From Streptomyces sp. ITFR-21 (GTDB lineage: Bacteria; Actinomycetota; Actinomycetes; Streptomycetales; Streptomycetaceae): a stretch of DNA of 64,000 bases. Positions 59,805-64,000 of the stretch are shown piece after piece (position 1 is the stretch's first letter; each line of letters starts with the position of its first letter). Below the pieces are notes generated by a model. The model made no database searches. It was not told where the DNA came from and was given only the letters and a program-made list of their open reading frames with translations. Location of the stretch: the NCBI RefSeq assembly GCF_031844685.1, contig NZ_CP134605.1, positions 6,608,001 through 6,672,000 on the forward strand, written 5' to 3'. The translations under genes were made by a program, and so were the position numbers.

Positions 59805-60332
59805 GTGCTGAAGGACTCCCACTGCTCCGCCTGCGGAGCGCCGTTCCCGGCCGGCGCCGACTGGCCCCGCACCTGCCCCTCCTGCGCGACGGTCGCCTAC
59901 CGCAACCCGCTGCCGGTCGCGGTGGCCCTGCTGCCCGTCCGCGGCACGGACGGCACCGGACTGGTCGTCATCCGCCGCGCCATCCAGCCCCGGCTCGGCC
60001 GGCTCGCCCTGCCCGGCGGCTTCATCGACTTCGGCGAGAGCTGGCAGGAGGCGGTCGTCCGCGAGCTGGCGGAGGAGACCGGCATCGCCGCGTCCGCCGC
60101 CGACGTGGTCCTCGCCGACGCCCTCACCGACAGCCCCGGCGGCTACCTGCTGCTCTTCGGGCTGCTGCCGGTGCGCGACGCCGCCGAACTCCCCCCGTCC
60201 AGGCCCACCGACGAGACCGACGGCCACCGACTCCTCGCCGAACCCGCCGAACTGGGCTTCGAACTGCACACCGAGGCCGTACGCCGCTGGTTCGCCGGGG
60301 ACTACGCCGCCCCCCGCACCCGCACCCGGTAG
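59805..60332 (+). CDS. NUDIX hydrolase with N-terminal zinc ribbon
   Basis: 175 residues from GTG 59805 (AGGG upstream). Two cysteine pairs, CSACGAPF and CPSCATVAY, form a zinc ribbon. The Nudix domain follows: RLALPGGFIDFGESWQEAVVRELAEETGIAAS with box intact. The zinc ribbon plus Nudix layout resembles NudC-type NADH pyrophosphatases and related enzymes, which fits NAD-linked chemistry of the operon. It is the last gene, ten bases after the PurA paralogue. Its 3' end overlaps the GH31 gene on the other strand by 31 bases. Confidence 0.87.
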   Translation: MLKDSHCSACGAPFPAGADWPRTCPSCATVAYRNPLPVAVALLPVRGTDGTGLVVIRRAIQPRLGRLALPGGFIDFGESWQEAVVRELAEETGIAASAADVVLADALTDSPGGYLLLFGLLPVRDAAELPPSRPTDETDGHRLLAEPAELGFELHTEAVRRWFAGDYAAPRTRTR

Positions 60333-62656
60333 CCGGGCTCCCCGCCGCCGTCGCGCTCCACCACCACCTCGCCGTCCACCCAGCGGGACACGAACCGCTC
60401 CATCCGCGGCGCACCCCACCCCTCCGGGTCCCCGGTGAACACCACCCCGCTCCCGGTACGCCCCTCGGCCGGCGCCCACACCTCCAGCTCGACCTCGCCG
60501 TCCGCCCCGGCCACCGGCAGTATCGACCCCGCCTTGGCCAGCACCGGGATACGCGCCAGCGGCGCGTCCAGCCGCACCTGCCCGCGACCGCGGTAGGCCG
60601 CCCCGCTCGCGGTGTCGTACCAGCGCCCGCGCGGCAGCCGGATCTCCCGCGCCACCGACCCCGGCCTCATCACCGGCGCCACCAGCAGCGCGTCGCCCAG
60701 CAGGAACGCGTCCCCGCACTCCCGCAGCGCCCGGTCCCCCGGCGAGCCCCACCACAGCGGCCGAACGTATGGGGCGCCGGTACTGCGCGCGACGTGGGAG
60801 AGTGTCTCCAGGTACGGCAGCAGGCGCATCCGCCCGGCCAGCGACTCCCGGGCGTGGCCCAGCACCTCCGCGCCGAACTCCCACGGCTCGCGCCGCCCGC
60901 CGAAGATCGCCGAGTGGGTGCGGAAGAACGGCAGATACGCGCCCATCTGGAACCACCGCAGATACAGCTCCGGCGACGGCGTACCGGTGAAACCGCCCAC
61001 GTCAGGACCCGAGTACGGAACCCCGCACAACCCCAGGCCCAGCACCAGCGCCAGCGACGCCCGCAGCCCCTCCCAGCCGGTCGCCACGTCCCCCGACCAA
61101 CTGCCGCCGTATCGCTGCATACCCGCCCACCCGGAGCGGGAGAACAGGAACGGCCGCTGCTCGGGCCGCAGCCGGCGCAGCCCCTCGTACCCGGCGCGGG
61201 CCATCCCCAGCGCGTACACGTTGTGCGCCTCGCGGTGGTCCCCGCCGCGGCCCTCCAGCGCGTGCCGGGCGGACCGCGGCAGCGTCGGATCGCCGAACGG
61301 CGCGAAGGACACCGGCTCGTTCATGTCGTGCCACACCCCCGCGAACCCCTGCGCCAGGCGCTCCGCGTACAACCCGCCCCACCAGGTCCGCGCCCCCGGG
61401 TCGGTGAAGTCGGGGAACACCGCCTCACCCGGCCACACCACCCCCCGCACCTGCTCGCCGCGGGCGTCCCTGACGAAGGCGTCCACCGCCACGCCCCCGT
61501 CGTACGCGGCCAGACCCGGCTCCGCCTTCACCGCCGGGTCCACGATCGACACCAGCCGCACCCCCTGTGCGGCCAACTCGGCCGCCAGGTCCGGCAGGTC
61601 GGGAAAGTTCCGCCGGTCGACGGTGAACACCCGGTGGCCGTCGAAGTGGTCTATGTCCAGATGCACCACCGACAGTGGCAGCCCGTGCTCGCGGTAGCCG
61701 GCGACGACCCGCCGCACCTCCTGCCCGCTGCCGAAGCCCCAGCGCGAGTGGTGGTGGCCCAGCGCCCAGCGCGGCGGCAGCGCCGGCCGTCCGGTCAGCG
61801 CCGTCCACCCGGCCAGAACCCGGGCCGGCGTCCCCGCGATCACCCAGTAGCGCAGCGGGCCGCCGTCCATCCGCACCTCGCAACCGCCCGGCCGGTCATG
61901 GCCCGAGCCTGCGCCCTCCTCGCCGTCCCGCAGCGTCACCCGGCCGTCCCAGGTGCTGTCGTGGAAGATCAGATGGCAGCCGGCGTCCGCGACCACCAGC
62001 TGCACCGGCATGGTGATGTACAGCGGGTCGTCGCCCGGCCCGAACGAGCCGCCCGGATCGGTGTTCCACAGCCGGTACGACCCCGCGGGCAGCCGCGGAC
62101 CGCCCGGCCGGCCGCCGAGCCCGAACACCCGCGCGTCCGCCGCGACCTCGGAGCGCTGCGCCCAGCGGGTGCCGCTGCCGTCGGGCTGCCCGGTCGGATC
62201 CCACCAGCGCGGCGGCAGCTCGCGGCGCAGCAACAGGCCGCCCGGGGTGCGGATCTCCACCGCGCCCTGCCGCGAGATCAGTACGGTGGCGCGCTCCGAG
62301 ACCACCCGCCAGCCGTCCTTGTCCGGCTCCAGCACCGCCCGGCCGTCCGCCGGCGGCCCGGCCCCCTCGCCGGCCAGCGCGTACGACGGCTCGGGCGCCG
62401 CGCCGTCCCAGCCGCAGAACACCGCCCCGCCCACCGCCACCCGCACCCGCAGCCGCGAGCGGCTGAAGCGGACCACACCGCCGCCCGGCATCGGCTCGGC
62501 GTCCAGCGCCTCCCCCGGCACCCTGGCCCGCTCCGGCCCCTGCCGGGGAAGGTCGCGCGTGTCGATCCGCTGCCGCCGCCACGCCGAGCGGACGGCGCGC
62601 CGGCCGTCGGCGGAACCCGCCATCCGGACCGACTGCAGCAGGTCCCGAGCATTCAT
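60302..62656 (-). CDS. GH31 alpha-glucosidase/xylosidase-like enzyme
   Basis: 784 residues. GH31 motifs: nucleophile Asp in GVWHDMNEPVSFAP, acid/base region SGDVATGW, SGPDVGGFTG, WFQMGAYLPFFRTHSA. The N-terminal beta-sandwich and C-terminal beta domains are present. No signal peptide is evident (start ATG 62656), so it probably works on internal oligosaccharides such as maltose- or isomaltose-like sugars. Anomeric preference is not certain. The gene ends inside the last NUDIX codons of the convergent operon. Confidence 0.9.
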   Translation of the reverse strand: MNARDLLQSVRMAGSADGRRAVRSAWRRQRIDTRDLPRQGPERARVPGEALDAEPMPGGGVVRFSRSRLRVRVAVGGAVFCGWDGAAPEPSYALAGEGAGPPADGRAVLEPDKDGWRVVSERATVLISRQGAVEIRTPGGLLLRRELPPRWWDPTGQPDGSGTRWAQRSEVAADARVFGLGGRPGGPRLPAGSYRLWNTDPGGSFGPGDDPLYITMPVQLVVADAGCHLIFHDSTWDGRVTLRDGEEGAGSGHDRPGGCEVRMDGGPLRYWVIAGTPARVLAGWTALTGRPALPPRWALGHHHSRWGFGSGQEVRRVVAGYREHGLPLSVVHLDIDHFDGHRVFTVDRRNFPDLPDLAAELAAQGVRLVSIVDPAVKAEPGLAAYDGGVAVDAFVRDARGEQVRGVVWPGEAVFPDFTDPGARTWWGGLYAERLAQGFAGVWHDMNEPVSFAPFGDPTLPRSARHALEGRGGDHREAHNVYALGMARAGYEGLRRLRPEQRPFLFSRSGWAGMQRYGGSWSGDVATGWEGLRASLALVLGLGLCGVPYSGPDVGGFTGTPSPELYLRWFQMGAYLPFFRTHSAIFGGRREPWEFGAEVLGHARESLAGRMRLLPYLETLSHVARSTGAPYVRPLWWGSPGDRALRECGDAFLLGDALLVAPVMRPGSVAREIRLPRGRWYDTASGAAYRGRGQVRLDAPLARIPVLAKAGSILPVAGADGEVELEVWAPAEGRTGSGVVFTGDPEGWGAPRMERFVSRWVDGEVVVERDGGGEPGYRVRVRGAA

Positions 62657-62912
62657 GGGCCAAACCTTTCATCCAAACCGCCTCGGGTGCCGCCCGTTCA
62701 GCCGGAGTTCACCGGCAGGGGGCCGCCAGGATCGTCGACGCGCGTCACACGACCGTCCCAACAGCCCCACGGGCACCGGCCGGGCCGACGTCCTCCCGCC
62801 CTGGCGTCGGAGACGATCACATGGCATCGTCCTGCACAGCCGCCCGAAACGGGAGACCCCCGTCCGGGACCGAACACCCACGCGACGACGCGTACCGTCC
62901 GGGAGCCGCCAG

Positions 62913-64000
62913 ATGACCACCACGCCCGAGCCCGCCGCCACCCCGCAGACCGCGGCCGGACCGCGGCCGCTGTGGACGCCGGGACTTGAGCGGATCGCCC
63001 GCGCGCAGCTCACCCGCTTCCACCACTGGGCCGCGGGCCTCCACGGCGCCCCCGCCGCGCGGCCGGGCCGCCCCGGCGCCGACTACGCCGCCCTGCACTC
63101 CTGGTCGGTCCGTGAGCCGGAGGCGTTCTGGCGCGCGGTCGCCGAGTGGTACGACGTCCGCTTCAGCAACCCCTACCGGGCGGTGCTCGCCGACCCGGCG
63201 ATGCCTGGCGCCGCCTGGTTCCCCGGCGCCCGCCTCAACTACGCCGAACACGCCCTGCGGCCCGCGCTCGACCCGGCCAGGGCCGCCACCCCCGCCCTGC
63301 TGCACCTGGACGAACGGCAGCGGACCGGCACCGTCACCTGGGCCGAACTCGCCCGCCAGGTCGCCGCCCTGGCCGCCGCCCTGCGCCGCCTCGGCGTCGC
63401 GCCCGGCGACCGGGTCAGCGGCTACCTGCCGAACATCCCGCAGGCCGTCGTCGCGCTCCTGGCCGCCGCGGCCGTCGGCGCCGTATATACCTCCTGCGCC
63501 CCCGACTTCGGCGCCCGCGGCGTCCTGGACCGCTTCCAGCAGGTGGAACCGGTGGTGCTGTTCACCGTCGACGGCTACCGCTACGCCGGCAGGACCCACG
63601 ACCGCACCGGCACCGTCGCCGAACTGCGCGCCGCGCTCCCCTCGCTGCGGGCCACCGTGCACGTCCCGCTGCTCGGCACCCCGGCCCCCGAAGGTGCCCT
63701 GGACTGGGCCGCCCTGACCGCCGGCGACCCCGAACCGGCCTACGAACAGGTCGAGTTCGACCACCCGCTGTGGGTCCTGTACTCCTCCGGCACCACCGGC
63801 CTGCCCAAGGCCATCGTCCAGTCCCAGGGCGGCATCCTGCTGGAACACCTCAAGCAGACCGGCCTCCACCTCGACCTCGGCCCCGGCGACCGCTTCTTCT
63901 GGTACACCTCCACCGGCTGGATGATGTGGAACTTTCTGGTCGCCGGGCTGCTCGCGGGCGCCACCGTGGTGCTCTACGACGGCAGCCCCGGCTTCCCGGA
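62913..64000 (+). CDS. aacS: Acetoacetyl-CoA synthetase, 3' end cut by window
   Basis: 362 residues visible from ATG 62913 (GGGAG upstream), no stop before the window end. N-terminal HSWSVREPEAFWRAVAEWYDVRF, TWAELARQVAALAAALRRLGVAPGDRV, the AMP-binding loop VLYSSGTTGLPKAIV near residue 290 and FFWYTSTGWMMWNFLVAGLLAGATVVLYDG. This pattern is typical of AMP-forming acetoacetate-CoA ligase, which activates acetoacetate for lipid or polyhydroxybutyrate use; acetyl-CoA synthetase is the near alternative. The 256 bases before it are a divergent gap with the GH31 gene. Confidence 0.88.
   Translation, partial: MTTTPEPAATPQTAAGPRPLWTPGLERIARAQLTRFHHWAAGLHGAPAARPGRPGADYAALHSWSVREPEAFWRAVAEWYDVRFSNPYRAVLADPAMPGAAWFPGARLNYAEHALRPALDPARAATPALLHLDERQRTGTVTWAELARQVAALAAALRRLGVAPGDRVSGYLPNIPQAVVALLAAAAVGAVYTSCAPDFGARGVLDRFQQVEPVVLFTVDGYRYAGRTHDRTGTVAELRAALPSLRATVHVPLLGTPAPEGALDWAALTAGDPEPAYEQVEFDHPLWVLYSSGTTGLPKAIVQSQGGILLEHLKQTGLHLDLGPGDRFFWYTSTGWMMWNFLVAGLLAGATVVLYDGSPGFP

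Noticed and set aside
59805..62656. 31-base convergent overlap of the NUDIX and GH31 genes as a regulatory antisense
   Set aside because: Short 3' overlaps are common in dense actinobacterial genomes and no extra signal is seen there.
1..64000. CRISPR arrays, tRNA or rRNA genes, insertion sequences, att sites
   Set aside because: No regularly spaced repeats, no tRNA T-loop pattern with matching acceptor stem, no transposase or integrase product and no terminal inverted repeats were found by eye.

Overview
The window is 64 kb of very GC-rich, gene-dense actinobacterial chromosome. Several features point to Streptomyces or a close member of the Streptomycetaceae: GTG starts are common, an RBS-like GGAGG precedes many genes, a TTA codon occurs near the start of a regulator, a mycothiol-dependent dehydrogenase is present, and there is a complete conservon (cvnA-D), a DUF397 protein, an NsdA-like regulator and a kinase-TPR protein. 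I see no tRNA, rRNA, CRISPR array or insertion sequence, so this reads as chromosomal core with scattered gene decay rather than a mobile island.

Layout, 1-13 kb. The window opens with the tail of a membrane protein, an O-antigen-ligase-like membrane protein and a NUDIX hydrolase. A small gene follows behind an unusually good sigma70-type promoter and a perfect 18-bp hairpin. Next come the dihydroxyacetone kinase operon (dhaK, dhaL, dhaM), the zinc-independent ribosomal paralogues rpmG and rpmE2 with a possible Zur site, and a secretory block: a Tat-type amidase, a 60-residue peptide and a 983-residue secreted hydrolase. Layout, 13-25 kb: a secreted protein, an S-hydroxymethyl/S-nitroso-mycothiol dehydrogenase, a probable fluoride riboswitch with two fluoride-channel genes, an LCP-family cell-wall enzyme, an MpaB-type oxygenase, a kinase-TPR protein, a decayed TetR gene, and pdxH facing a CGNR zinc-finger protein across an inverted-repeat operator.

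Layout, 26-42 kb. This part holds an ATPase regulator without a DNA-binding domain (with a TTA codon), a peptidoglycan amidase, an aminoglycoside-phosphotransferase-like protein, an NsdA-like regulator, a PAS/SpoIIE phosphatase, a HEAT-repeat protein and a GT4 glycosyltransferase. Next to the glycosyltransferase is a chimeric pseudogene made of a glycosyltransferase head and an SGNH-hydrolase tail. The 5-oxoprolinase genes pxpA, pxpB and pxpC follow.

The two most interesting loci lie further on. At 42.8-50.2 kb three co-directional genes encode a 498-residue protein, a 283-residue protein and a 1586-residue SMC-like ATPase. Their order and sizes match the kleisin-KITE-SMC order of MksBEF/Wadjet condensins, but no nuclease gene follows and the Walker B motif reads Asp-Asn instead of Asp-Glu. 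At 55.5-60.3 kb a 31-bp palindrome precedes a tight five-gene operon: an NrtR-like Nudix/winged-helix regulator, a J-domain-like/pseudokinase protein, a von Willebrand A protein, a PurA paralogue and a second NUDIX hydrolase. Together these look like an uncharacterised nucleotide-modification or NAD/ADP-ribose-linked system. Between the two loci is the cvn signalling operon (histidine-kinase-like, roadblock, DUF742, GTPase). The window ends with a GH31 glycosidase and the start of acetoacetyl-CoA synthetase.

All family calls come from reading the translations. No database search was run.
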